A stretch of 64,000 nucleotides of DNA from Trebonia sp963759545. Lineage in GTDB: Bacteria; Actinomycetota; Actinomycetes; Streptosporangiales; Streptosporangiaceae. Positions 43,582 to 52,787 of this stretch are shown in pieces. The notes under the pieces were generated by a model. That model had not been told where the DNA came from. It saw only the letters and a program-made list of their open reading frames with translations, and ran no database searches. Position numbers and translations under genes: made by a program. The first letter of the stretch is position 1, and each line of letters starts with the position of its first letter. The stretch spans positions 16,436 to 80,435 of the forward strand of contig CAVXAB010000016.1 of assembly GCA_963759545.1 (NCBI GenBank), written 5' to 3'.

Positions 43582-43643
43582 CTGTCAATAGATCGGGCAA
43601 AGATAAATGTTCAGACGTAGCGCAACGGGTGTAGCCTTTAGGC

Positions 43644-44270
43644 ATGGCCACTCAGGAGCACCGCCGCCGCAACCCGCGCGGGCAGGGCGACCGGCTGCGC
43701 GCGGACATCATCGAGGCGGCGAGCCGCCTGCTCGCGGACCCGGCGGCACCGCCGCTAACGCTGCGCGGCGTCGCCCGCGCCGCCGGGGTCGCCGCCACCT
43801 CCGTCTACCTGCACTTCGCCGACACGGACGAACTGGTGCTCGCGGTCGCCGACCAGCACTTCAGCGAGATGCTCGCCGCCCAGCAGGCCGCCCGCGACGC
43901 CGCCGCCACGCCGAGGGACGCGGTCCGCGCGATGGCCCTGGCCTACTGCGACTTCGGGCTGGCCAACCCGGGCCTGTACCGGGTGATGTTCGCCAGCCCG
44001 CTGCCCCCGGTGGCCGATTTGACGCTCATTCCCGGCCGGTCGGCGTTCGAGCAGCGCACCGCGGCGATCGCCGCCGCACTCGGCGCTAGCGGGGACCCGC
44101 ACGACCAGGACGGATCGGCTTTCCGTGCGTCCGTCCTGCTCTGGCAGCTCCTGCACGGCACAGTGAACCTGCGCATCTCCCGCCCGGTCTTCCCCTGGCC
44201 GCCGCTAGCCGACACGGTCACCACCGCCACCGACCTCATCCTCGACCGCGCATCGGCCCTCACTTTGTAG
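43644..44270 (+). CDS. TetR-family repressor
   Basis: 208 residues. The N-terminal helix-turn-helix is DIIEAASRLLAD, LTLRGVARAAGVAATSVYLH and FADTDELVLAVADQHF. The C-terminal ligand domain is WHG-like (AMALAYCDFGLANPGLYRVM). TAGCCT lies 6 bp before ATG 43644, so the mRNA is probably leaderless. It is divergent from the DHA2 exporter and most likely its repressor. Confidence 0.9.
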   Translation: MATQEHRRRNPRGQGDRLRADIIEAASRLLADPAAPPLTLRGVARAAGVAATSVYLHFADTDELVLAVADQHFSEMLAAQQAARDAAATPRDAVRAMALAYCDFGLANPGLYRVMFASPLPPVADLTLIPGRSAFEQRTAAIAAALGASGDPHDQDGSAFRASVLLWQLLHGTVNLRISRPVFPWPPLADTVTTATDLILDRASALTL

Positions 44271-44350
44271 GCGCGCGACATCATCGCAGGTGAGCCGCAC
44301 TCCCAAACCGCGGCAAGCCGGGCGGCAAATTGATCAGGACACCGGCAATG

Positions 44351-44575
44351 TCAGGGAAGGGCGGAGCGCCGCCAGCCGCCTGGGGCCGGGTGCACGGGTG
44401 CACGTAGCAGCCGGGCCCGGTCATTCCAGTTAGCCAGAACGGATTCGTGCTTCGCCTCTTCCGCCACCCGTGATCGCGCGGCGGCGATAGCCGTGAGGGT
44501 GGCGACTATGGCCGCGACCTCCTCGGGAGTCGCGTCGCCGTGCACTATGCGGAGAAAGGGGGCGTCCTCAGCCAC
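44351..44575 (-). CDS. accE: Acyl-CoA carboxylase epsilon subunit
   Basis: 74 residues from GTG 44575; the longer frame upstream lies inside the NYN gene. FLRIVHGDATPEEVAAIVAT is the family's N-terminal signature, and the Trp-containing LANWNDRARLL and PAPGGWRRSALP form the C-terminal end. The epsilon subunit helps assemble the biotin-dependent alpha6-beta6 acetyl/propionyl-CoA carboxylase of actinobacteria. It normally follows the beta-subunit gene directly; here the NYN gene stands between, overlapping it by 8 bp. Confidence 0.82.
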   Translation of the reverse strand: MAEDAPFLRIVHGDATPEEVAAIVATLTAIAAARSRVAEEAKHESVLANWNDRARLLRAPVHPAPGGWRRSALP

Positions 44576-45563
44576 GCGACTTGCCGACGCCGATGCCGAA
44601 CTCGCGGTGCACCCGCGCCCAGAACGCATCGCGCAGCCACTCCCTGGCCTCCTGGTAAGGCCGCAGCGACTGGCCGAGTTCCTTCTCCGCCTCGACGAGC
44701 AGTTCCTTGTCGATGACGGGCGGCAGGATCGGGCCTGGCAGCAGGTCGCGGATGTTGTCCGCGCCCCGGGTGAGGATCCACTTGTGGGCGACGTGCTCGC
44801 CCGCTTCCTCGACGTGCCGCCGGTCCGGTCCGAGGCGCGGCAACGCGCCGCTCTGGGTCACGTGCTGCATGGGGCCGGTCCTGGACAGGTGCGAGTTCCT
44901 GCCGATCTCGGCGGGCGGGCGCGGGCGGTGCTCGCCGAACAGCTGGGCCGGCGACGGGACCGTGGCCTGGACGTCGGACCTGGGTGACTCGGCCGCCGGG
45001 TTCCTGGTGAAGTACGGGCGGACGAATGCCGAGTCGAGGATGTCCACCGTGTCCGATTCCCAGACCAGGCGCTCGGCCTGGTTGGTGCCGTACGGCGGCT
45101 CGACGCCCCACAGGTGCACCCGGACGCCATAGGCCTGCGCGGCCTCGACGGCGGGCACCATGTCCTCGTCGCCCGCGATGAGCACCGCGTCGGTGATCGC
45201 GCGGTGCCTGGCGAGGGCTTCCATGTCGGCGCGGATATTGGCGTCCACGCCCTTCTGCTGGCCGCGGGCGTTCAGGTTGCCGAGGCGGAGCTTGACCCAG
45301 GCCATCTGGGCGACGACGCGCTGGTCGATGGTGGGCACCCGGTCGCGGGCCGCGTCGTACCAGTAAACGCGGAGCAACTCGCCGCGGAAGAGCTCATCGG
45401 CGTGCTTGGTTACCGCCTGGATCAGGCCGACCGCATCGACGCGGTAGTCACGGCGCGCGCTGGTACCGAAGAGCAACTCGCCTGCGGCCGCGTAGATATA
45501 CCCGACGTCAACCATGACCGCATATCTGGCGAGGACGGGCATCGGGGCGGCGAATTCGCTCAT
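44568..45563 (-). CDS. NYN-domain protein (PIN-like nuclease fold)
   Basis: 331 residues. The N-terminal 170 residues are a NYN domain: YAVMVDVGYIYAAAGELLFG (first Asp), QKGVDANIRADMEALARHR and AVLIAGDEDMVPAVEAAQAY contribute the acidic cluster expected for a metal-dependent ribonuclease. The C-terminal part is Pro/Arg-rich, then ends in a helical region (KELLVEAEKELGQSLRPYQE). It sits between pccB and accE on the same strand and overlaps accE. RNA cleavage is inferred from the family; the target is unknown. Confidence 0.85.
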   Translation of the reverse strand: MSEFAAPMPVLARYAVMVDVGYIYAAAGELLFGTSARRDYRVDAVGLIQAVTKHADELFRGELLRVYWYDAARDRVPTIDQRVVAQMAWVKLRLGNLNARGQQKGVDANIRADMEALARHRAITDAVLIAGDEDMVPAVEAAQAYGVRVHLWGVEPPYGTNQAERLVWESDTVDILDSAFVRPYFTRNPAAESPRSDVQATVPSPAQLFGEHRPRPPAEIGRNSHLSRTGPMQHVTQSGALPRLGPDRRHVEEAGEHVAHKWILTRGADNIRDLLPGPILPPVIDKELLVEAEKELGQSLRPYQEAREWLRDAFWARVHREFGIGVGKSRG

Positions 45564-45670
45564 CGTCTTACGACTCTAGGGCAGGTTGGACCGTGCGCGT
45601 GCCACTTGACACTGGATTGCCGGCGGAAGAGTCCTGAATGGTTACTGAAGGCATGGTTGACGCCCAACGC

Positions 45671-47235
45671 TTATAGGGGGATGTTGCCGTGTTTTTTGGG
45701 TGGGAGGGTTTCGCGTTTGGTGCGCAGTGAGGTGAGGGCCCTGGTGATGTGGGTGCGGGTTTCTGCGGGGCGGATGACGGCGTCGAGGTAGCCGCGCTCG
45801 GCGGCGGTGTAGGGGTTGGCGAGGGTGTCCTCGTACTGGGTGGTGCTGCTGGGCGCGGAGTTGGTCGGGGTCGTCGGCGGCGGCGAGTTCGCGGCGGTAG
45901 AGGATGCTGACGGCGCCGGCGGCGCCCATGACGGCGATCTGGGCGGTGGGCCAGGCGAGGTTGACGTCGCCGCCGAGGTGCTTGGAGCCCATGACGTCGT
46001 AGGCGCCGCCGTAGGCCTTGCGGGTGATGACGGTGACCTTGGGGACGGTGGCCTCGGCGTAGGCGTACAGCAGCTTGGCGCCGCGGCGGATGATGCCCGC
46101 GCGTGCTCCTGGGCGACGCCGGGCAGGAACCCGGGCACGTCGACGAACGTCAGCACGGGGACGTTGAACGCGTCGCAGGTGCGGACGAACCGGGCGGCTT
46201 TCTCCGAGGCGTCGATGTCGAGGCAGCCGGCCAGGTGCAGCGGCTGGTTGGCGACCACTCCCACGGGGGCGCCGGCGACGCGGCCGAAGCCGACCACGAT
46301 GTTCGCGCGCGAAGCCCTCGTGGACCTCGCAGAACGTGTCTTCGTCCAGGACGGTCTCGATGACCCGGTGCATGTCGTAGGGCTGGTTGGGGGAGTCGGG
46401 GATCAGGACGTCGAGTTCCTCGTCCGCCGCGCTGAGCGCGTAGTCGGGGACTGCCGGGACGGCGGGCGGCTCGTCGAGGTTGTTCGAGGGCAGGTAGGAC
46501 AGCAGCAGCCTGGCGAACTCGATGCAGTCTTCCTCGTCGGTGGCCTGGTAGTGGGCGACCCCGGACTTGGTCATGTGGGCGGCGGCGCCGCCGAGTTCCT
46601 CGAAGGTGACGTCCTCGCCGGTGACGGTCTTGATCACGTCCGGGCCGGTGATGAACATGTGGCTGGTGCCCTCGACCATCAGGGTGAAGTCGGTGATCGC
46701 CGGGGAGTACACCGCCCCGCCCGCGGCCGGCCCCATGATCAGGCTGATCTGCGGGATCACGCCCGAGGCGCGGGTGTTGCGGAAGAAGATCTCCGCGAAC
46801 AAACCCAGCGCCGACCACGCCCTCCTGGATGCGGGCGCCGCCGCCGTCGCTGATCCCGATCACCGGGCAGCCGACCTTCATGGCGTGGTCCATGACCTTG
46901 ACGATCTTCTCCCCGTACACCTCCCCGAGCGACCCGCCGAACACGGTGAAGTCCTGGGAGTAGACAGCGACCGGCCGCCCGTCGACCAGCCCGGTGCCGG
47001 TGACCACCCCGTCCCCGTACGGGCGGTTCTTCTCGATGCCGAAGTCGTGCGCCCGGTGCCGGGCCAGCTCGTCCAGCTCGGTGAACGACCCCTCGTCCAG
47101 CAGCAGCGCGATCCGCTCGCGGGCGGTCAGCTTCCCCTTCGCGTGCTGCTTCTCCACCGCCGCGGCCGACCCCGCGTGCACCGCCTCATAACGGCGCCGC
47201 TCCAGGTCAGCGAGCTTGCCCGCCGTCGTGTGCAC
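45671..47235 (-). CDS. pccB: Acyl-CoA (propionyl/acetyl-CoA) carboxylase beta subunit, four frame shifts in this sequence
   Basis: Carboxyltransferase subunit of a biotin-dependent acyl-CoA carboxylase. Read piecewise it is complete, about 520 residues. Frame 1: GKLTARERIALLLDEGSFTE to ISDGGGARIQEGVVG. Frame 2: LFAEIFFRNTRASGVIPQIS, the oxyanion GPAAGGAVYSPAITDF and EELGGAAAHMTKSGVAHY. Frame 3: NIVVGFGRVAGAPVGVVANQ and LTFVDVPGFLPGVAQEH. Back to frame 2: GIIRRGAKLLYAYAEA and KAYGGAYDVMGSKHLG. Then frame 3 to the end (YEDTLANPYTAAERGYLDAV). Breaks lie near 46815, 46310, 46100 and 45850. Conservation right up to each break argues for sequencing errors. Neighbours accE and, further on, birA fit. 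Confidence 0.88.
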
Positions 47236-47411
47236 ATCCGGCGCGGGCAGCCCGCCGGGTCGCCAGGCACAGCGTCATTCGCGGTCATGGGGGAAGGTTA
47301 ACTCGGAGTCTTCGCTTTCGCCCGTGCCCCCGCAGGTCGCCGGCTCAGAAAAACGGACAAAGGTCTAGACCGCTTGACCGCGCGCGCGAGGCCGTTGGTT
47401 AGGCTCACCTC

Positions 47412-50186
47412 GTGGACTCCTACGCTGGTGATGAACTGGGCGGCCCGGTCGCGGCTCCCGTCGATGACCTAACCGTTGACGTTGCGGGCGGCACCGGCCG
47501 TGAGCGCGATTCCGCGGAGTTGCCCGAGTCGATGCGCCGGGACGTCCGGCTGCTCGGCGAGGTGCTCGGCGAGGTGATCAGCGAGTCCGACGGGGCGGAC
47601 CTGCTCGCCGACGTTGAGCGGCTGCGGCACGCGGTGATCGCCGCCCGTTCGGCCGCCGACCGGGGATCGGCGCAGGCCGCGGCGGCCGGCGACGAGATCA
47701 TGGCGCTCGTCTCCGCCTGGTCGTGGGACCGGGCCGAACTGGTCGCCAGGGCGTTCACCGTCTACTTCCACCTGGTCAACCTGGCAGAGGAAGAGCAGCG
47801 GGTGCGCGCGCTGCGGCAGCGTGACTCGGGCGACCGCCCGCCGCGCGAGTCGCTCGCGGACGCGGTGGACCGGCTCACCGCCGAGGGCGGCGCCGAGCAC
47901 CTGAACCGGCTGCTCGCCGGGCTCCGGGTGCACCCGGTCTTCACCGCGCATCCGACCGAGGCCCGCCGCCGGGCGGTCGTCGCCTCGCTGCGCCGGGTCA
48001 ACGAGCTGCTGAACTCGATCGACGACCAGCGGACGGGGGCCGCGCAGCAGGCGGAGGAGCGCAGGAAGCTGCGCGAGGAGGTCGACCTGCTCTGGCGGAC
48101 CGCCCAGCTGCGGGTTGCCGGGATGGCCCCGGCCGACGAGGTCCGCTCGGTGATGACCGCGTTCGACGAGACGCTGTTCCGGCTGGTGCCCGCCGTGTAC
48201 CGGGAGCTCGACCACGTGCTGCTCGGCGCCGCGAGCGGCACGGCGGCGTCGCCGGTGCCGCCGTTCATCCGGTTCGGCTCCTGGGTGGGCGGCGACCGGG
48301 ACGGCAACCCGAACGTCACCGCCGCGGTGACCAGGGAGGCCGCGGTGATCCAGGCCGAGCACGCGCTGCGCGGCCTCGAGGCGGCCTGCGGCAGGATCGG
48401 CCGGGCGCTGACCGTCTACCAGGACTCCGCCCCGCCGCCGCTGCGCCGGGCGCTTGCCGCCGCCTCGGCCGAGCAACCGGAACTGCTGGCGGAGATCACC
48501 GCCCGCTCGCCGGGCGAGCCCTACCGCGCCTACCTGCTGTACGCGACCGAGCGGCTCGCCGCGACACGGACAAGGAGCCTCGACCTGGCCTACGCCGGTC
48601 CGGCGGACTTCCTCGCCGACCTGCGCCTGGTCCAGTCGTCGCTCGCCGAGGCCGGCGCGGTCAGGCAGGCGTACGGGGAACTGCAGCACCTGATCTGGCA
48701 GACCGAGACGTTCGGCTTCCACCTGGCGGGCCTTGAGGTGCGCCAGCACTCCCGGGTGCACGCCCAGGCGCTTGCCGAGCTCCGGGCGGGCGGTCCGCAG
48801 TCGGCCATGACGCAAGAGGTGCTCGAGACCATCCGGGTGATGGCCTGGATCCAGCGCCGCTACGGCGTCGACGCGTGCCGCAGGTACATCATCTCGTTCA
48901 CCACGTCGGCGCAGGACATCGCGGCGGTCTACGAGCTAGCCGGGTACGCGTTCCCCGACGGCGACGGCCCGGTGCTCGACGTGGTGCCGCTGTTTGAGAC
49001 CGGCGAGGACCTGGCCAACGCGACGTCGGTGCTGACCGGCATGCTCTCGCTGCCCGTCGTGACCGAGCGGCTCGCCGCGACCGGCCGGCAGCTGGAGGTG
49101 ATGCTCGGCTACTCCGACTCCGCCAAGGAACTCGGGCCCGCCTCGGCGACGCTGCGGCTGTTCGACGCCCAGGCCGAGCTCGCGGCGTGGGCGGCGGAGC
49201 ACGACGTGAAGCTGACCCTGTTCCACGGCCGGGGCGGCGCGATCGGCCGCGGCGGCGGCCCCGCCGGGCGTGCCGTGCTCGCCCAGGCACCAGGCTCGGT
49301 CGACGGGCGGCTCAAGGTCACCGAGCAGGGGGAGGTCATCTTCGCGCGGTACGGCCGGTCCGCGATCGGGCTGCGGCACCTGGAGCAGGTCACCTCGGCG
49401 GTGCTGCTTGCCTCCTCGTCGTCGGTCGCGGACCGCAACCGCACGGCGGCGACCGACTTCCAGGAACTGGCGGCGGCCATCGACGACGCCGCGAAGGGAT
49501 CGTTCCGCGCGCTCGTGGAGACCGACGGGTTCGCCGAGTGGTTCGCCACCGTCAGCCCGCTTGAGGAGATCGGCGGCCTGCGGATCGGGTCAAGGCCGTC
49601 GCGCCGCGGCCACGGCGGCGGCCCGATCGGCCTTGAGGACCTGCGCGCGATCCCCTGGGTGTTCGCCTGGGCGCAGACCAGGCTGAACCTGCCCGGCTGG
49701 TACGGCCTCGGCAGCGGACTTGCCGCCGCCGCGTGGTCCGGGATCCCGGCGGGCGACTCCGACGGTGCCATTCCTGCCGAGGGCCTGGCCGGACTGCGCC
49801 GCGCCTACCGCGAGTGGCCGCTGCTCGCCACGCTGCTCGACAACGCGGAGATGTCCATGGCGAAGACCGACCGGGAGATCGCCGCCCGCTACCTGGCCCT
49901 GGGCGGCCGGCCCGACCTGACCGAGCGCGTGCTCGCCGAGTACGACCTCACCCGGCGGCTGGTCCTCGCCGTCACCGGGCACGACCGCCTGGTCGCGGGC
50001 CGCCCGGTGCTTTCCCGCGCGATCGTGCTGCGTGACCCGTACGTCGACGCGCTGTCCTACCTGCAGCTGCGCGCCCTGTCGGCGCTGCGGGCCGAGGACG
50101 GTGACGCGACGTACCGCGCCGCCCTTGAGCGCTTGCTGCTGCTAACGGTCAGCGGCATAGCGGCCGGCCTGCAGAACACGGGATGA
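47412..50186 (+). CDS. ppc: Phosphoenolpyruvate carboxylase
   Basis: Anaplerotic carboxylation of PEP to oxaloacetate. 924 residues, normal for the enzyme. The catalytic His is in HPVFTAHPTEARRRAVVASL. Other active-site blocks are RFGSWVGGDRDGNPNVTA, LEVMLGYSDSAKELGPASAT, TLFHGRGGAIGRGGGPAGRA and EQGEVIFARYG. The C-terminus (SGIAAGLQNTG) matches the family's NTG end. GTG 47412 follows a TAGGCT box by 6 bp, suggesting leaderless transcription, with TTGACC 20 bp further up. Confidence 0.96.
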   Translation: MDSYAGDELGGPVAAPVDDLTVDVAGGTGRERDSAELPESMRRDVRLLGEVLGEVISESDGADLLADVERLRHAVIAARSAADRGSAQAAAAGDEIMALVSAWSWDRAELVARAFTVYFHLVNLAEEEQRVRALRQRDSGDRPPRESLADAVDRLTAEGGAEHLNRLLAGLRVHPVFTAHPTEARRRAVVASLRRVNELLNSIDDQRTGAAQQAEERRKLREEVDLLWRTAQLRVAGMAPADEVRSVMTAFDETLFRLVPAVYRELDHVLLGAASGTAASPVPPFIRFGSWVGGDRDGNPNVTAAVTREAAVIQAEHALRGLEAACGRIGRALTVYQDSAPPPLRRALAAASAEQPELLAEITARSPGEPYRAYLLYATERLAATRTRSLDLAYAGPADFLADLRLVQSSLAEAGAVRQAYGELQHLIWQTETFGFHLAGLEVRQHSRVHAQALAELRAGGPQSAMTQEVLETIRVMAWIQRRYGVDACRRYIISFTTSAQDIAAVYELAGYAFPDGDGPVLDVVPLFETGEDLANATSVLTGMLSLPVVTERLAATGRQLEVMLGYSDSAKELGPASATLRLFDAQAELAAWAAEHDVKLTLFHGRGGAIGRGGGPAGRAVLAQAPGSVDGRLKVTEQGEVIFARYGRSAIGLRHLEQVTSAVLLASSSSVADRNRTAATDFQELAAAIDDAAKGSFRALVETDGFAEWFATVSPLEEIGGLRIGSRPSRRGHGGGPIGLEDLRAIPWVFAWAQTRLNLPGWYGLGSGLAAAAWSGIPAGDSDGAIPAEGLAGLRRAYREWPLLATLLDNAEMSMAKTDREIAARYLALGGRPDLTERVLAEYDLTRRLVLAVTGHDRLVAGRPVLSRAIVLRDPYVDALSYLQLRALSALRAEDGDATYRAALERLLLLTVSGIAAGLQNTG

Positions 50187-50215
50187 GAGTCCTGCCCGCA
50201 CGGTTGGAAGGCGGT

Positions 50216-51181
50216 TTACGGGACCGCAGCAAGCCGCAGTCGTTCGGGATCATGGGAGCTGAAACAGGGGAAGCGGACGGTCAGCTCCTCGCCGGCGGCA
50301 AGCCGCGCGACGCCCTGTTCGCTTTGCGCGTCGTCAGGGGTGTAGATCACCATGCGCGCGCCGGGGACGGCGGCGACCGCGAAGCTGGTCGACTTGGTGG
50401 TGATCAGTCCGAGGCTGGGATGGCGGAACGTCTTGGTGTGGCTGCTCGGCTGGGCCACGTCGTGCGCCGCCCAGATCGCGGCGAACGTCGGGCTTAGCGC
50501 CTCGAGGCGGCGGATGAAGTGCGTCCAGGCGGGGTCGCCGACGTGCTTGCCGTAGGCCACGCGCAGCTGGGCGATGAGCGCGGCGGAGTACTTGTCCTGC
50601 TCGGGCACGGGGCTGCAGCAGGCCGGGCCAATGAGGCAGGAGAGCAACGTGTTGCGCTCATTGGCCGGAGCCTCGGTCAGTCGGGGGAACAGCGCGGCGT
50701 ACACCCTGTTCCAGGCGATCAGGTCAAAGCGCTCGGTGACGACGCTCGCCGGGTACGGCATGGCGTCGAGGATGCGCTGCACCTCGGACGGCAGCGGGCA
50801 CTCGACGCAGTCCGCCGGCCCCGCCGCGCCCGGCACATCGGCGAGTCGGAACAGGTGGCCGCGCTCGGTGACGTCGAGCCTGAGCGTGCGCGCGATCGCG
50901 TCGAGCACCTGGACGCTCGCGTTGATCGGGCGGCCCTGCTCCAGCCAGGTGTACCAGGTGACCCCGACCCCGGCGAGCTGGGCGAGTTCCTCGCGCCGCA
51001 GCCCCGCGGTGCGCCGGCGGGTGCCGGCGGGGAGGCCGACATCCTCCGGGCTGATCCGCTCCCTGCGGCTGCGCAAGAACGCGGCGAGCTCGGTCCTGCG
51101 CGCCGTGCTCGCGGCTCGGCCGTGCTCGGTGCCCGCGTCTTGGCTGCTGCCCGCGACGGTCGTAACGCTCACGGTGGCCAT
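50216..51181 (-). CDS. XRE-family regulator with MmyB-like ligand domain
   Basis: 321 residues from ATG 51181; the longer open frame would cross the operator region. The helix-turn-helix is TAGLRREELAQLAGVGVTWY and TWLEQGRPINASVQVLDAIA. The C-terminal domain has the MmyB-like pattern VVTERFDLIAWNRVYAALFP, SPTFAAIWAAHDVAQPSSHT and RHPSLGLITTKSTSFAVAAV. It is divergent from a DHA2 exporter and most likely controls it through the direct repeats between them. Confidence 0.88.
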   Translation of the reverse strand: MATVSVTTVAGSSQDAGTEHGRAASTARRTELAAFLRSRRERISPEDVGLPAGTRRRTAGLRREELAQLAGVGVTWYTWLEQGRPINASVQVLDAIARTLRLDVTERGHLFRLADVPGAAGPADCVECPLPSEVQRILDAMPYPASVVTERFDLIAWNRVYAALFPRLTEAPANERNTLLSCLIGPACCSPVPEQDKYSAALIAQLRVAYGKHVGDPAWTHFIRRLEALSPTFAAIWAAHDVAQPSSHTKTFRHPSLGLITTKSTSFAVAAVPGARMVIYTPDDAQSEQGVARLAAGEELTVRFPCFSSHDPERLRLAAVP

Positions 51182-51218
51182 CCTCCCATGCTGGTCCCTG
51201 GCCTGCCAGGTGGTGTTA

Positions 51219-51253
51219 GTACCAGGATAACCAGGCTCTTGGTACCAGCATAA
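51219..51253. promoter_or_regulatory. Direct repeats GTACCAGNATAA between xre and the exporter
   Basis: GTACCAGGATAA (51219-51230) and GTACCAGCATAA (51242-51253), 23 bp apart, lie in the 94-bp space between divergent starts. They are candidate operators of the XRE protein. Confidence 0.55.
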
Positions 51254-51275
51254 GAAAGGCGGCAGGCTAGCTGGC

Positions 51276-52778
51276 ATGACAGACCTCGCAGAAAGCGCCC
51301 GCCCGGCCGTCGCGCGCCGGCCCGGCCTGACCGGCCGGACCGGCCGCGTCACGCCGCCTGGTGTGGCGCTCGCCATCGTGCTCGTCGGCCAGGCCATGGC
51401 GGTCCTTGACACCAACATCGTCAACGTCGCGGTGCCCGCGATGCATGCCACGCTCGGCGCGTCCGGTGCCGGACTGCAGCTCGTCGTGGCCGGCTACACG
51501 ATCGCGTACGCGGTCCTGCTCGTCACCGGCGCGCGGCTCGGCGACATCCTCGGGCACCGGCGGGTGTACCTCGCCGGGGTGGCGCTGTTCACCCTGGCGT
51601 CGCTCGGCTGCGGCCTCGCCCCGACGACCGGCGCGCTCATCGCGCTGCGGTTCCTTCAGGGGGTTGGCGCCGCGACGATGATCCCGCAGATCCTCAGCCT
51701 CATCCAGCGCAGCTACACCGCGCCGGGTCCGCGGGCACGGGCGATGAGCCTCTACGCGACCGTGATCTCCGGCGGCGCCGTCCTCGGCCAGATCCTGGGC
51801 GGCCTGCTCGTCTCCGCGGACCTGTTCGGCAGCTCCTGGCGGCCGGTCTTCCTCGTCAACGTGCCGGTCGGCCTGCTGGTCCTCGCCTTCGGGCGGCAGC
51901 TGCCCGCGGGCCGCTTCGACGGGATCCGCACCCTCGACCTGCCAGGCCTGGCGGTGCTCACGCCGGCCGTGCTCGCGCTCGTGCTGCCGCTCGTGCTCGG
52001 GCAGCCGCTCGGCTGGCCGGTGTGGGGCTGGATACTGCTTGCCGCCTCGGTCGTGCTGTTCGCACTGCTCGGCTCGGTTGAGCACCGGGTGGCGGCGCGC
52101 GGCGGCCAGCCGATCCTGCCCCGCTCGCTGCTCACGCTGCCCGGCATGATCCCCGGCCTCGGCGGGCTGTTCGCGACCATGGCGGCGTTCGGCGGCTGGC
52201 TCTTCGGCCTGGCGCTTGAGCTGCAGGACGGCCTCGGGGAATCACCGCTGCGGGCCGGGCTGACCTTCGTCCCGTGCGGCGTGGCGTTCGCGATCGTCAG
52301 CATGAACTGGCGGCGGCTTCCCGCCCGCTACCACGAGCGACTGCCGATGATCGGGTTCGTGGTCGAAGGCGCCGGGCTGGTCTGGTCCGGGCTGCTGCTG
52401 CACTCCGGCGGGACCGGCGGCGTCTGGCTGTACGTCGCGCTCGCGGTGTCCGGCGCCGGCATGGCCGGGGCGTTCGGCGCGCTGATGGGGCGGGTCTTGT
52501 CCCGTGTGCCGGTGGCGAGCGCGGCGGACGCGAGCGGCGTGGTGGTGACCGTCAACCAGCTGGGCATCGTGGTCGGTATCGCGGCGTTCGGCTCGCTCTA
52601 CCTGAACCTGGCGGGGAAGCTCCCCGCGACCGCCGGCACGCGGCAGCTCAGCGCGTTCGCGCTGTCGTCGGGCCACGCCTACCTGGCCGTGACGGTCGCG
52701 CTGGCCGCGCTGGCGGTCGCGGGCGCGGCGCTCGCCCTGGCGCACGTCAGGGCCGCGGCGTCCGCCGTCCGGCAGTAG
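51276..52778 (+). CDS. MFS transporter, DHA2 type
   Basis: 500 residues, about 14 transmembrane segments. Helix 1 ALAIVLVGQAMAVLDTNIVN carries the DHA2 Asp, followed by GARLGDILGHRRVYLAGVAL (motif A) and GGAVLGQILGGLLVSADLFG (motif C-like). It is divergent from the XRE gene, probably its regulator. The AlaX gene begins 10 bp after its stop and has its own TAGGCT box inside the transporter's last codons. It likely exports a toxic compound. Confidence 0.92.
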   Translation: MTDLAESARPAVARRPGLTGRTGRVTPPGVALAIVLVGQAMAVLDTNIVNVAVPAMHATLGASGAGLQLVVAGYTIAYAVLLVTGARLGDILGHRRVYLAGVALFTLASLGCGLAPTTGALIALRFLQGVGAATMIPQILSLIQRSYTAPGPRARAMSLYATVISGGAVLGQILGGLLVSADLFGSSWRPVFLVNVPVGLLVLAFGRQLPAGRFDGIRTLDLPGLAVLTPAVLALVLPLVLGQPLGWPVWGWILLAASVVLFALLGSVEHRVAARGGQPILPRSLLTLPGMIPGLGGLFATMAAFGGWLFGLALELQDGLGESPLRAGLTFVPCGVAFAIVSMNWRRLPARYHERLPMIGFVVEGAGLVWSGLLLHSGGTGGVWLYVALAVSGAGMAGAFGALMGRVLSRVPVASAADASGVVVTVNQLGIVVGIAAFGSLYLNLAGKLPATAGTRQLSAFALSSGHAYLAVTVALAALAVAGAALALAHVRAAASAVRQ

Positions 52779-52787
52779 GCTGCGGTT

